From positions 7,502,001 through 7,566,000 of the forward strand of contig NZ_CP036525.1 of NCBI RefSeq assembly GCF_007741535.1: a stretch of DNA of 64,000 bases. Reading direction: 5' to 3'. The DNA comes from Rubripirellula lacrimiformis (GTDB lineage: Bacteria; Planctomycetota; Planctomycetia; Pirellulales; Pirellulaceae). Positions 10,476-19,633 of this stretch are shown one piece after another. Position 1 is the stretch's first letter, and every line of letters starts with the position of its first letter. The position numbers and the translations under genes are program-made. Under the pieces are notes generated by a model. The model searched no databases. It was not told the DNA's origin and was given only the letters and a program-made list of their open reading frames with translations.

Positions 10476-11107
10476 GCTTCGGCCTCGTTGTCCGATGTAT
10501 CGACTTGTTCGGCCCAGATTTTACGAATCAGTTGCAGACGGCGTTCGACCGCTCGCTTGCTGACTTCCAAACGGGTTGCGATCTCGTCGACCAGGTACCC
10601 GTCCATCCGCATGATGGCAATCTGTTTCAATTGTTCGTCATCCAGTTGATCCAGCAGCACGTCACAGGCTTCGGCCAGTTCGGCGCGGATGTCTGCGGCG
10701 ACTTCATCGCCGGTCACACCGCCGATCCCACCGGATCGCAGTTCGCCAGCATGGTTCAGGAACACCGATTCGCCGCGGACCGATCCACCACCGCGTTTTT
10801 GTCGGGTTTGGCGACGCAGGTGAGCCTGCGATTTTCGGCTGGTCAACGTGATCAGCAGCCCCCACAGATTCTCGGGGCCGCTAAGGTCCGGGAACTGATC
10901 ACGGCGGATGCCTGCGATGAAGCTGTGAAACGCCGACAGGGCAATGTCTTCCTCGTCACCGCTGCGTCGCAGGTTGGCCGGCAACCGCTTGGCTGCGATG
11001 CGCACCAGCTGCTGAAAGTAGGACTCCCACATCTGCGCCGTGGCCTGCTCGTCCCCGTCGCGAACTTTGGCAAGCAGTTGTGCAAATGCTTGGGATGAAT
11101 CGTCCAT
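10472..11107 (-). CDS. ECF-type RNA polymerase sigma factor
   Basis: 211 residues. Region 2 is near residues 10-95 (DGDEQATAQMWESYFQQLVRIA, EDIALSAFHSFIAG) and region 4 near 140-200 (LDDEQLKQIAIMRMDGYLVDEIA, RLEVSKRAVERRLQLIRKIW) with a helix-turn-helix. A long loop rich in Gly separates the two regions, as in the planctomycete ECF groups paired with kinases. It overlaps the kinase gene by 4 nt and lies 47 nt downstream of ygfZ, so the three could form one transcript. Target promoters are unknown. Confidence 0.9.
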   Translation of the reverse strand: MDDSSQAFAQLLAKVRDGDEQATAQMWESYFQQLVRIAAKRLPANLRRSGDEEDIALSAFHSFIAGIRRDQFPDLSGPENLWGLLITLTSRKSQAHLRRQTRQKRGGGSVRGESVFLNHAGELRSGGIGGVTGDEVAADIRAELAEACDVLLDQLDDEQLKQIAIMRMDGYLVDEIATRLEVSKRAVERRLQLIRKIWAEQVDTSDNEAEA

Positions 11108-11154
11108 GTCCGCCGTCGGTTTAGAAGAAGAGATGAAGAGGACAAGAGCCGAAA

Positions 11155-12087
11155 TTAGGCCTCGGCCGCGCCGATCACCGTCGCTTGAAATCCGTCGCCG
11201 TCCGCCACCGCGCCGGGTTCAAAGTGACTCCGCCGTGCGAACCCAATCGCAGCAGCCTGGTCACCCTGGGGCTCTATTCTAGCAATGCTGGTCAGACGCC
11301 CCACGGTTTTTCCCGCTGCATCGACGGTTGCCCCGGCCGTTGGGATGGTGCCCTGGATGGACCAACGTACCAGTTTTTTCTGGACTTGCCCCAGCGCGTC
11401 TAAGCGAGCGACGGTTTCTTGACCAAGGTAGCACCCTTTGGTGAAGGAAACGGCCAGATCATCCCGGTCGGCTTCTTGAGGCAAATTGGCGTCGGTAAGG
11501 TCCAAACCGTACCAGGGAAAACCAACCGCCACACGCTGCTGGTGAAAGTCGTCCATTCCGCCCACAGCAACATCGTTGGCTGCGATCCACTGCTCGATCG
11601 ATGGCAAATCGTCGCTGGAAACCAGCACCGCCAGCGTTCCCTCGCCGAGCCAACGATTCTGATACACAACAACGTCGGTATCACCCCACTTGGCAGACCA
11701 CGATTGGATCTTTCCCAGGGCATCATCGCCACCCGGTTGGATCCCAAGATCGACCGCCGAAGCGCTAGGCACGGCAAAAACCACGAATTGTTCGTCCCGA
11801 ATCTGCGGCACGGCGTCTTCACGAATCGTGTAACGATCCAGGTGCGCGGCATAGACGGCCGAAACTCCTGACGAAGCGATCAAGCGAAACGCATCCTCGT
11901 GACGATACAAAAAGCCGTGCGCCAAAGTCTTGCCGCGAACATCCGTGATGAACGTCTCGCGACCCTCACCAACGGCCAATTTTTTGACCTCGTTCGTGGT
12001 GACGTTATGCACGATGGCAGCGGCGTCGGCACCGGTGACGTCGACGATGGACAGTTGTCCGAGGCGATAGATTGCGGTTGATTTCAT
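11155..12087 (-). CDS. ygfZ: Folate-binding YgfZ/GcvT-like protein
   Basis: 310 residues, in the aminomethyltransferase-like fold. The family signature KGCYLGQE lies at 217-224, with the Cys219 expected for YgfZ. N-terminal LSIVDVTGADAAAIVHNVTTN fits the folate-binding part, and the C-terminal barrel is short. YgfZ proteins help assemble or repair iron-sulfur clusters in certain enzymes and affect tRNA thiomethylation. The ATG at 12087 lies next to the intergenic region before rarA. No clear Shine-Dalgarno was seen. Confidence 0.88.
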   Translation of the reverse strand: MKSTAIYRLGQLSIVDVTGADAAAIVHNVTTNEVKKLAVGEGRETFITDVRGKTLAHGFLYRHEDAFRLIASSGVSAVYAAHLDRYTIREDAVPQIRDEQFVVFAVPSASAVDLGIQPGGDDALGKIQSWSAKWGDTDVVVYQNRWLGEGTLAVLVSSDDLPSIEQWIAANDVAVGGMDDFHQQRVAVGFPWYGLDLTDANLPQEADRDDLAVSFTKGCYLGQETVARLDALGQVQKKLVRWSIQGTIPTAGATVDAAGKTVGRLTSIARIEPQGDQAAAIGFARRSHFEPGAVADGDGFQATVIGAAEA

Positions 12088-12762
12088 TCCCGGAGGATAC
12101 CAGCTTAGGCAAGCGACTTGCAGATGGCGGGATCAACGCCATTATGTGCCATAGAAGACACCGCCATGGATCCCCCACCGGGAACTGCCATGCGGGTATT
12201 TACCCGCGAGTCCGCGTTCTGATATAGCCAATCGACATTGTTCTTTCGAAACATCCCTTTCCTAACAGATCGCTCGTCATGGCCGAAACGACCCAAACTG
12301 TGCCCGCCGCGATCCATCCACCTACCGGCAGCGTGGCGGCTAGCACCAACGACAGCTCCGGATCCGCCCAATCAACGGTGAACGAATCCAAACCGGCTTC
12401 GAATCCGCTGCCCTGGCTGATCCGCAACCTATGCGACCAGCAACATCGGGTAGCACAGCAGAACGCCGCCACGGTGTCTGCCGAATCATCCGATTCCTGC
12501 CGATCGCGGAACCCCGAATCGATTGCCCAGCCCGAGTAGTTTTCCGGCACCGACGGCCGTAGTGTCCCGGTCGAAAGGTCGACGGCCACAGAAAACGGCA
12601 AACCGCAATTGAAAACGCTGGCCCGCGAAACGCTGTGGTCATCGATCCGCTGGATCCGTCCGGCGGTTAACTCCAACACTGCGAAGCGATACCCTGACGA
12701 TCGGTCCTTTCCGATCTTGACTCTTGAAGCTGGCCATCGGCCGCACATCAGGGATACCAGCA
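12088..12762. other. Intergenic region between ygfZ and rarA, one weak ORF
   Basis: This 675-nt gap has no gene I can support well. A forward frame at 12279-12539 (86 residues, starting MAETTQTVPAA, rich in Ala, Ser and Gln) has GC-rich third positions like real genes here, but no ribosome binding site and no recognised motif. The opposite strand also has an open frame that runs into rarA. A short inverted repeat (GCGGGTA facing TACCCGC) lies at 12192-12207 without a T-run. It probably holds promoters for both divergent genes. Confidence 0.4.
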
Positions 12763-14097
12763 GTGAATCAGCCACCTTCGTTGTTCGACGATGCCGAAGC
12801 CGACAACCTTGCCAGCGCCCAACCGCTGGCTGCACGCATGCGTCCCCAGCGGCTGACCGAATACGTCGGCCAACAACACATCCTGGGCGAAGGCAAACTG
12901 CTGCGGCGAATGATCGACGCCGGACGTTTGGGAAGTGTGATTTTTTCGGGACCACCCGGCACCGGTAAAACCACTCTGGCTCACCTGTTGGCCATCGAAA
13001 CCGGCAGCCAACTGCGTACGTTGAGCGCCGTATCCAGCGGCGTGAAAGACGTTCGCGAGGTACTGGCCTGGGCCGGCGACCTGATCGCATCGGGGGGGCC
13101 AAGACCACTGCTGTTTATCGATGAAATCCATCGGTTCAGCAAAAGCCAACAGGACGCACTGCTGCCGGACGTGGAATCCGGTGTCGTATCGCTGATCGGC
13201 GCCACGACCAGCAATCCCTACTTTGCCGTCAACGGCGCGCTGCTGAGCCGCAGCCAGTTGTTCCAGTTGGAATCGCTATCGCCCGAAGACATCGAAGGCT
13301 TGATCCGCCGGGCTTTGGCCGATTCGAATCGCGGTTTGGGCGGCACGTCGGTGACGGTCGATGACGATGCCATCACCTATCTGTCGCAAGCCTGCGAAGG
13401 CGATGCCCGGCGGGCTCTTTCGGCGCTCGAGATCGCGGTCCGCAGTTCAGCAGACGGATCAGTCACGCGTGACGTGGTGAAGGAATCGCTGGGAAGTCGT
13501 TTGGGCGGATACGATGCCGGTGGCGACGACCATTACAACCTGACCAGCGCCATGATCAAAAGCATCCGAGGCAGCGATGCGGATGCCGGAGTCTATTGGT
13601 TGGCCCGCATGCTAGAAGGCGGCGAGGACATTCGATTCCTGTGTCGACGACTGGTCATCTTGGCCAGCGAAGATATCGGTAACGCGGATCCGCAAGCGTT
13701 GCCGATCGCGGTTGCCGCAATGCAGGCGTGCGAGTTCGTTGGATTGCCCGAGGCGCAACTAACCCTTAGCCAAACCGTCGCCTACTTGGCACTGGCTCCC
13801 AAAAGCAATGCCGCCACGGTCGCGATCACGTCGGCGCGGCGAGATGTCCGCGAAAACAAAATCATCCCGGTCCCCAAACATTTGCGAGACGCTCATTACG
13901 GCGGAGCGGAAAAGCTGGGACACGGCGAGGGTTACCAGTACTCTCACAATGCCGAAGACGGGATTGCGGCACAGGATTACTTGGGCGTGGACCGTTCGTA
14001 TTATGTCCCGGTGGATCGCGGATTCGAAGCCGAACTGAAAACGCGGATGGACAAGATCAAACAAATATTGAAAAGAAGCGACGGTTCGGAAGATTAG
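12763..14097 (+). CDS. rarA: Replication-associated recombination protein A (AAA ATPase)
   Basis: 444 residues. Walker A GPPGTGKT is near 63-70, Walker B LLFIDEIHRF follows, and sensor 1 lies in IGATTSNPYF. The C-terminal helical tetramerisation part (SARRDVRENK, VPKHLRDAHYGG) is intact, so the protein is full length. RarA/MgsA acts at stalled replication forks in the cytoplasm. The start GTG at 12763 is preceded by CAGGGA at a fitting distance, and the family-like text begins with SLFDDAEA; the upstream TTG at 12724 adds 13 residues that do not look like the family. Confidence 0.93.
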   Translation: MNQPPSLFDDAEADNLASAQPLAARMRPQRLTEYVGQQHILGEGKLLRRMIDAGRLGSVIFSGPPGTGKTTLAHLLAIETGSQLRTLSAVSSGVKDVREVLAWAGDLIASGGPRPLLFIDEIHRFSKSQQDALLPDVESGVVSLIGATTSNPYFAVNGALLSRSQLFQLESLSPEDIEGLIRRALADSNRGLGGTSVTVDDDAITYLSQACEGDARRALSALEIAVRSSADGSVTRDVVKESLGSRLGGYDAGGDDHYNLTSAMIKSIRGSDADAGVYWLARMLEGGEDIRFLCRRLVILASEDIGNADPQALPIAVAAMQACEFVGLPEAQLTLSQTVAYLALAPKSNAATVAITSARRDVRENKIIPVPKHLRDAHYGGAEKLGHGEGYQYSHNAEDGIAAQDYLGVDRSYYVPVDRGFEAELKTRMDKIKQILKRSDGSED

Positions 14098-14127
14098 GAT
14101 TCGCGAAGGGGAGTCGAAGAAGAAGAA

Positions 14128-14292
14128 GTTCGAGTTCGAGTTTAAGTTCGAGTTTAAGTTGACGGTGGGGCCCTAGCGTTGCTGGCACGAAACTTGAACT
14201 TGAACTTGAACTTGAACTTGAACTTGAACTCGAACTCGAACTCGAACTCGAACTCGAACTCGAACTTGAACTTGAACTCGTACTCGTACTCT
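14128..14292. repeat. Facing hexamer repeat arrays between convergent genes
   Basis: A short array of TTCGAG/TTTAAG units (14128-14160) is followed, after 30 nt, by about 17 units of AACTTG/AACTCG (14191-14292), which are the complement. The two arms can pair into a hairpin of more than 30 bp. They lie between the convergent genes rarA and the vWA gene. A bidirectional terminator is a plausible role; slippage would make the length vary. The frame across it would encode Asn-Leu/Asn-Ser repeats, which I do not consider translated. Confidence 0.85.
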
Positions 14293-14363
14293 CTTCCTAA
14301 CGCACCATCCCCCATCCCGACTGACGGATTCCCGGTCCCCGCGTTAGCTCCACTGACATCGTT

Positions 14364-16001
14364 CTATGGTTTGGGTACGTAACGGAACTGGCCATTGTGA
14401 CGATTGGCGATTCGCCGCATCCCAGCCTCGCCGACTTTGCTGTGGTAGGCGATGGTGTGGATGATGCTGATCGGCTTGCGATCACCGAACAAATTGGTCA
14501 CGACGTTTTCTTCGGCCAACATGTCTTCGAACTTCTGCGAGAACTCGCCGTCGGAGAGCAGGAAGATCACATCGGGTCGCAGCTTCAACGCAAACCGGGT
14601 TGGATCATACGGCGCCCATCCGGGTCCGCGACCAACTTGGCGAACCCACCGCTTCAACGCTCGCTTGTTCGCGTCGGTTGCAAAGACGCTTCGCGGTTCG
14701 TCAACACTCGGATCGCTAATCCGCATGTAATCCGGCTGGCGATCGAAAATGATGACATAGAACCGTTGATCGGGTGTCAGCAGATCGATGGACCCCAACA
14801 GTGCGGTGATCGCCGAATCAAAACCGCTTTTCATGCTTTCGGAACTATCGACCATGTACACAAAATGGTTCCCGCCACCTTCCACGCCACAAAACGTCAT
14901 CTTCTTGGCACCGGCTGAATTCATCGACCGGCCCAAGGTGGAACCAGCCGCCGAACTGGAAAGCGTCGACACCATCGCAGTTGGTGGTGTGGGCAATGCA
15001 TCCGGCGAAAATTCACTTGCGACCAATTCACCAACCGGACTCAGATCGTGCTGAGTCTCATTCGGCACCGGATCGGAAACCGTGGACGATGGCATCGCTT
15101 GGCTGGTTTCAATTTCGACCGTCTCAATCACCTCCTGATCCGCCGATGTGACCGAGGCCGATAGGGCGACCTGGTCTTTGGGGATGCGGGTCTGCAATCC
15201 GATCCCGGCCAACAAGATCAGAATGCCGACGTGTGCAATCGCACTGACGAACCACGCCGCCGGACGTCTGCGCCGATTCGCCTTGTCGTCATCGTCCTGT
15301 GTCACCAACGGTTCGATGCCCGGCAGACCGCCGACATCGTTTTTTTTGATCTTCGAATCGCCGGCCTGAACGTTTCGATTGCGTGCTTGGGATGCGGATC
15401 CCCCGTCGACGGGCGACTGAGGCAAAGGAGAGTGCCGACTTTGATCCATCATCCGCGGCCTACCAACGCGGCTGTGCTGGCCATCACGGCGTGTGATCGG
15501 TCGCGAAGGTTCGCGGCGTGTTCGGTTGGCAATGCTAGTCGGCGGAGAGTTCTCTACCGAACGGTCCGCTGCGGCAGGAGTGTTTCGTGGGCGATCGGTT
15601 TCCGCATCCGACTTCGCTCGCGCCCGGCTGTGACCGTTGGTCTGTGCGGACCGGACCGATCCCCAGTCCGCGAAAGTGGTCGGCGGATTGGCCGGCCCCT
15701 TCGGTCGCGGTTCGTGACACGGATCCCAACGCCGCATCGCAGGCGAACGCGAATCCGGGGCGAGTGAATCCGGGGCGAGTGAATCCGGGGCAGGGAAGTC
15801 CGGGATGGACGGCTCTGGCACGAACGAATCGGGGGATGGGGATCCGCCGACCGTATCTGCGGCGGGTCCGTGGCCGAGTCGCCGCAACATCATCTGGATC
15901 TCGGCAGCCCTGGCATTCAGCTTGGCGGCCGACGCCTCGCTGCGGACCTTGACCAGCTGCAGTTCCAATATCCGCCGCAATTCATTCGGATCGTCGTTCA
16001 T
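14364..16001 (-). CDS. Membrane-anchored von Willebrand factor A domain protein
   Basis: 545 residues. The N-terminus (1-45) is a coiled-coil-like helix (LRRILELQLVKVRSEASAAK). Residues 46-240 are a Pro/Ser/Arg-rich, poorly conserved stretch containing a small tandem repeat (APDSL twice, from a 15-nt DNA repeat near 15750-15795). One membrane segment lies at 250-269, so most of the chain after it is outside. The vWA domain spans about 378-540 with the MIDAS start DSSES at 385-389 and FLLSDGEF as a later strand. Metal binding looks possible. The role is unknown; such proteins often sit with MoxR ATPases, but none is near. Confidence 0.85.
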   Translation of the reverse strand: MNDDPNELRRILELQLVKVRSEASAAKLNARAAEIQMMLRRLGHGPAADTVGGSPSPDSFVPEPSIPDFPAPDSLAPDSLAPDSRSPAMRRWDPCHEPRPKGPANPPTTFADWGSVRSAQTNGHSRARAKSDAETDRPRNTPAAADRSVENSPPTSIANRTRREPSRPITRRDGQHSRVGRPRMMDQSRHSPLPQSPVDGGSASQARNRNVQAGDSKIKKNDVGGLPGIEPLVTQDDDDKANRRRRPAAWFVSAIAHVGILILLAGIGLQTRIPKDQVALSASVTSADQEVIETVEIETSQAMPSSTVSDPVPNETQHDLSPVGELVASEFSPDALPTPPTAMVSTLSSSAAGSTLGRSMNSAGAKKMTFCGVEGGGNHFVYMVDSSESMKSGFDSAITALLGSIDLLTPDQRFYVIIFDRQPDYMRISDPSVDEPRSVFATDANKRALKRWVRQVGRGPGWAPYDPTRFALKLRPDVIFLLSDGEFSQKFEDMLAEENVVTNLFGDRKPISIIHTIAYHSKVGEAGMRRIANRHNGQFRYVPKP

Positions 16002-16152
16002 CAGATTCGTCCAGCATCAGGCAGTCGTCATTGCCAACGAAGAACGCGTCGCCGAACCGGCCGGCCAAACGCCATCCGGAACGCAACGCCCCCCCATCAT
16101 AGGGCAAGTGGTATTGCGTCCACTCGATGAAATCAGCCGGACTCGCGAAAAA

Positions 16153-17352
16153 TTACTCCGCCGACAGCGACACCGCCGGGGCGGCCGTCCGATCCAGCGA
16201 AATTGCGGCCACGGGGTGTCGGCGAATCCAAACCCAACACACAAACGCCATCGCCGCTTCGACCAAGATGAACAGCACTCGCGCGGCGATCGCCGAAAGC
16301 AGACCGTGGGCGGGGCTGATCACAATGCCCAACACCGATGCCAAAACCAACTCGCGAACTCCCGCCCCACCAGGCAATAGCGAAGCGAACCCAACGACCA
16401 TCGCCAAACTGATCGCAGCGGTCGCGATCGGAAACAACTGAATCAGCGAGGGCACCGGATCCGCCGTCGGGACCGCCATGATCAACGCCGTGAAAGATCC
16501 ACCGATCAATAGCCACGACAACAACGACCAACCCCATCCGGCAAAGAACAGCGACCATCCGATCTGTTCATCCACTCGCTGTTTGTCGACGCCGCCGACG
16601 CGGGCTGCGATCCAGCGCAAAATCGGTGGCAGGGTAGGGATACCAGCAAGCAGCGCCGTGACGAGCGCCGTGATCGTGATCCACTTTGGCACCGGTGCCT
16701 CGGCCGTTGCGATCGCTGCCACCACCGCCCCCACCGCCATCATCAGGAACGTTTCCAGGAAGACGCTGATCGTTGATGTCAGCGGCCGAACACCATCGCG
16801 AGCCAGGACGCCGCCACGCAGCACCACCACCATCGCTTTGCCGGGAACGTACTTTCCAACATGCCCCAAAGATTGGGCGATGATCGCCGTTGACCGTTTC
16901 GGATGCCCACCCAAGGCATGCACGGCGCGGTGGAGCAACATCCCAGATGGCAGCAAGCCAAGGGCATACAACCAAGCAGCGACGGACAACCAAGCCAAAT
17001 TCAGATTGGCCGGGTGAGGCCGGCTGGCATTCAGCGCGGCCTGCTGTTGCTGCAATTCCCGCTGGACCGCTGGATCGGTTTCGACGTCAGCTTGCGACTG
17101 CAGTTCATCGATCGCCAAATCGATCTTGGCCGTTTCCGCACTCCACTGCTGGGCAGCCGATCGAAATGCCAACGCCAGGCCAATCACGACCACGACCAGG
17201 ATCACCAGCTTGGCCACCGCCATCCATCTCTTGCGTCCACCGACTCGGTTATCCTGAACACCGACTGGACCGCTGGCGTCGACTTCGTCTGCGTCCGCAC
17301 CGGAATCATTTCGAATCGGCTTGTCGATCACGTTGGTTTTCTTTCGGTGCAA
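16153..17352 (-). CDS. Lysylphosphatidylglycerol-synthase-type flippase membrane protein
   Basis: 399 residues with about eight hydrophobic segments. The hallmark stretches of the LPG_synthase_TM family (UPF0104/AglD2) are present: SLGHVGKYVPGKA near 165 and VGFASLLPGGAGVRELVLASV near 320. The N-terminus has one membrane helix followed by a coiled-coil-like loop of about 55 residues (DELQSQADVETDP, ELQQQQAALNA), which is outside the usual family core. Only the flippase half is present, with no aminoacyltransferase domain, so lipid or polyprenyl-linked substrate flipping is the likely role, not Lys-PG synthesis. The start is a TTG at 17352; a GTG at 17331 is also possible. Confidence 0.82.
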   Translation of the reverse strand: MHRKKTNVIDKPIRNDSGADADEVDASGPVGVQDNRVGGRKRWMAVAKLVILVVVVIGLALAFRSAAQQWSAETAKIDLAIDELQSQADVETDPAVQRELQQQQAALNASRPHPANLNLAWLSVAAWLYALGLLPSGMLLHRAVHALGGHPKRSTAIIAQSLGHVGKYVPGKAMVVVLRGGVLARDGVRPLTSTISVFLETFLMMAVGAVVAAIATAEAPVPKWITITALVTALLAGIPTLPPILRWIAARVGGVDKQRVDEQIGWSLFFAGWGWSLLSWLLIGGSFTALIMAVPTADPVPSLIQLFPIATAAISLAMVVGFASLLPGGAGVRELVLASVLGIVISPAHGLLSAIAARVLFILVEAAMAFVCWVWIRRHPVAAISLDRTAAPAVSLSAE

Positions 17353-17520
17353 AGGAGCGGGGCGTCGACAAAGGGTAGGGTTGGCGGTGAAGGGCAGGGC
17401 GGCGGCAAGGGGAATGACTGGTCAATGCCGCGTGAATCGTCCACAATCCCCGACCAACCGTGTTCCACCTCCACATGATCACCGATTTCGATTGATCCAA
17501 CACTGCATCTTGGATACTGC

Positions 17521-19224
17521 ATGACCAACCGTCGACGCAAAAGCAAATCGGACCGCCAACCAAACTCATCGGGCCGTCAGCCAAACTCTGGGGGCGAAGC
17601 CAAAGGCAGCGATCCGGCCGCCCCGCAGTCGCCCGAAACTCAGCAAGCTGAAACTCAGCAAGCTGAAACTCAACCGCTGACGAAAGATCCGACCAGCCCG
17701 ACCGACAGTGGTCAAGCCGCGGGCACCGCGTCGCGGGATCCCGGACTCCCGTCGCTGGCGCGTATCCTATCCGTCGTGATGCTGATTTTGGGGATCATAG
17801 CGGTCGGCGCCTTGTTCTACAAAGTGATGGCCGGTTTCTTTGTGCCGCTGTTTCTGGCCGCGTTGTTGGTGGTCATTTTCCGTCCCGTCCATCACTGGAT
17901 CTTTCAACACACCGGCCGGAAACCTCGAACTGCCGCGCTGGCGACCACATCGCTGGTACTTGCCATCGTGCTGATGCCGTTGATCCTGATCGTTTCGGTC
18001 GCGACCAGCCAGTTCACCGCGATGGTCAGCCAGGTGAATTTCAAAGACTTGACCGAGGCACTGGATCGTGGCCGCGAACAACTGGGCATCTCGCTGCCAC
18101 ATGCCGAACAATTCCGCCGATTGGACGAACTAAGCGATTCGCTGGACCAAGGCGAAGATCCCAAGCAGGTGCTGTCAGACGTCAAAGAGGCGTACACGCT
18201 GGTTGAGTACTTGCAATCCGAAGTCGCCGGGCCAGTCACCGCCGAACCGTTCGCCGAGGTGGCCAAGGACCGCCTGGATGAATTCGCCGGTTCGGTCCAG
18301 ACCAAACACGATGTCGAGTCGCCCGAAGGACTGGTCAGCCAACTGGATGCGGAAGAGGAATTCCATCAGGGAAGTTTGAAAGCGACGGCGGCCATTCGCA
18401 CTTGGATGAAAGCCAAACTCGGTGGCACCTTCACCAGCCAGGTGCGTCTTCTTGCCAACCCCAGCGCCGAAGACCTGAAAAAGCTGCTGCAACGGGCCCG
18501 CGAAACCCTCCAGCCTCGTTTTGTCTCCATCACCAGCGCCACCGGCAGTTACCTGATTCAAGTGCTGGTCGGATTGGCCGTCCTGGTGATCGCGGTCTAC
18601 TTCTTTCTGATCGACGGCGCGGCGATGATCCGCACCCTGATGCGACTGAGTCCGCTGGACGACAAATACGAAGCCCAACTGTTGCTGGAGTTCGATCGAA
18701 CCAGCCGAGCGGTTGTGTTGGCCAGCGTCCTGAGCGCGTTGGTGCAAGGCGTGTTGGCCGCCATCGCATTTTGGTTCTTCGGATTCGAATCGATCATCCT
18801 GCTGTTTCTGATCACGTCGATGATGGCCTTGGTGCCTTTCCTCGGTGCCGCATCGGTGTGGGTGCCATGTGCGATCTACCTGGGCGCGGTCGAACAGCGA
18901 TGGACCGCAGCAGCGATCTTGGCCATCTATGGCGCCACGGTCGTTTCATCGATCGACAACGTCATCAAGATGTACGTGCTGCACGGCCGATCGACGCTGC
19001 ACCCATTATTCGCACTGCTTAGCGTGCTCGGTGGCGTCAAAGTGTTTGGTCCGATCGGAATTCTGGTCGGTCCAATGGTCGTCGTCTTTCTGCAGACGCT
19101 GCTAGAAATCTTGAACCATGAATTGGCCGGCCGCGACGCCCGAGCGGCGATCGAATCAGGATCGGGATTGGATCCCGAGGCGGATGTGTTCGAAGCCGCC
19201 GAGAATCAAACCCGCACGGATTAG
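17521..19224 (+). CDS. AI-2E family permease
   Basis: 567 residues. After a hydrophilic N-terminus of about 75 residues (Gln/Pro/Thr-rich, with a 12-15-nt repeat giving ETQQAETQQAETQ), there are two early membrane helices (80-115, 140-165), a long extracytoplasmic or cytoplasmic loop with helices (170-340), and then four to five helices in 345-520 with the conserved PFLGAASVWVP and LSVLGGVKVFGPIGILVGP. This is the AI-2E transporter family (PF01594), whose members export small molecules or act in Na+/H+ exchange; the substrate cannot be told. It is divergent from the flippase gene, with a 168-nt gap. Confidence 0.88.
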   Translation: MTNRRRKSKSDRQPNSSGRQPNSGGEAKGSDPAAPQSPETQQAETQQAETQPLTKDPTSPTDSGQAAGTASRDPGLPSLARILSVVMLILGIIAVGALFYKVMAGFFVPLFLAALLVVIFRPVHHWIFQHTGRKPRTAALATTSLVLAIVLMPLILIVSVATSQFTAMVSQVNFKDLTEALDRGREQLGISLPHAEQFRRLDELSDSLDQGEDPKQVLSDVKEAYTLVEYLQSEVAGPVTAEPFAEVAKDRLDEFAGSVQTKHDVESPEGLVSQLDAEEEFHQGSLKATAAIRTWMKAKLGGTFTSQVRLLANPSAEDLKKLLQRARETLQPRFVSITSATGSYLIQVLVGLAVLVIAVYFFLIDGAAMIRTLMRLSPLDDKYEAQLLLEFDRTSRAVVLASVLSALVQGVLAAIAFWFFGFESIILLFLITSMMALVPFLGAASVWVPCAIYLGAVEQRWTAAAILAIYGATVVSSIDNVIKMYVLHGRSTLHPLFALLSVLGGVKVFGPIGILVGPMVVVFLQTLLEILNHELAGRDARAAIESGSGLDPEADVFEAAENQTRTD

Positions 19225-19428
19225 ACCCCCGCACCAAGCGAGAAGAACCAAGGTCCGCTTTGCTGCGGTCGCTTGCGAGTATTCCGCCGGAACTGAACGC
19301 TGAGGCAAAAGGCGTGGCGGAAGTCGTCAAGAATTTGCCGAGTTGATGAGCCGTTTAGGCGAATAGCCTCGGTTTCGTCACGCAACGACCGGGTTCCGGA
19401 ACGCCGTAGCGGGGTCGGGGTCGGGAAA

Positions 19429-19519
19429 AGTTCGAGTTCAAGTTCGAGTTCGAGTTTAAGTTTCCAACTGTCATGCAGCACCCAACTTAAACTCGAACTT
19501 AAACTCGAACTCGAACTCT
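19429..19519. repeat. Hexamer inverted-repeat hairpin after the AI-2E gene
   Basis: The left arm (19429-19463) is AAGTTCGAGTTCAAG-type repeat, and the right arm (19484-19519) is its complement, AACTTAAACTCGAAC-type. The 20-nt loop is unrelated sequence. The stem could exceed 30 bp. It lies between the convergent AI-2E and ABC-permease genes, so transcription termination from both sides is a plausible role. The same unit type occurs near 14.1 and 25.7-26.0 kb. Confidence 0.85.
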
Positions 19520-19523
19520 TTCT

Positions 19524-19592
19524 CCCCTCTATTCCTTCTCCCCCTCTATTCCTTCTCCCCCTCTATTCCTTCTCCCCCTCTATCCCTTCTCC
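19524..19592. repeat. Pyrimidine-rich 18-nt tandem repeat
   Basis: About four copies of CTCTATTCCTTCTCCCCC lie directly after the hexamer hairpin. Copies differ by one or two bases. The strand asymmetry (pure pyrimidine on +) means a triplex or a purine-rich RNA on the other strand could form. No gene is present in 19225-19633 apart from these repeats. Confidence 0.85.
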
Positions 19593-19633
19593 TCGCTCTC
19601 CCCTTCGTCATCTCAACAAATCCAAACGCAGCC

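Noticed and set aside
12200-13108. 302-residue open frame on the minus strand across the start of rarA
   Set aside because: It is antisense to clear rarA coding sequence over half its length, is rich in Cys and Arg, and has no family-like text.
14179-14382. Frame coding Asn-Leu and Asn-Ser repeats
   Set aside because: Pure translation of the hexamer array, without ribosome binding site; the array fits a DNA or RNA element better.
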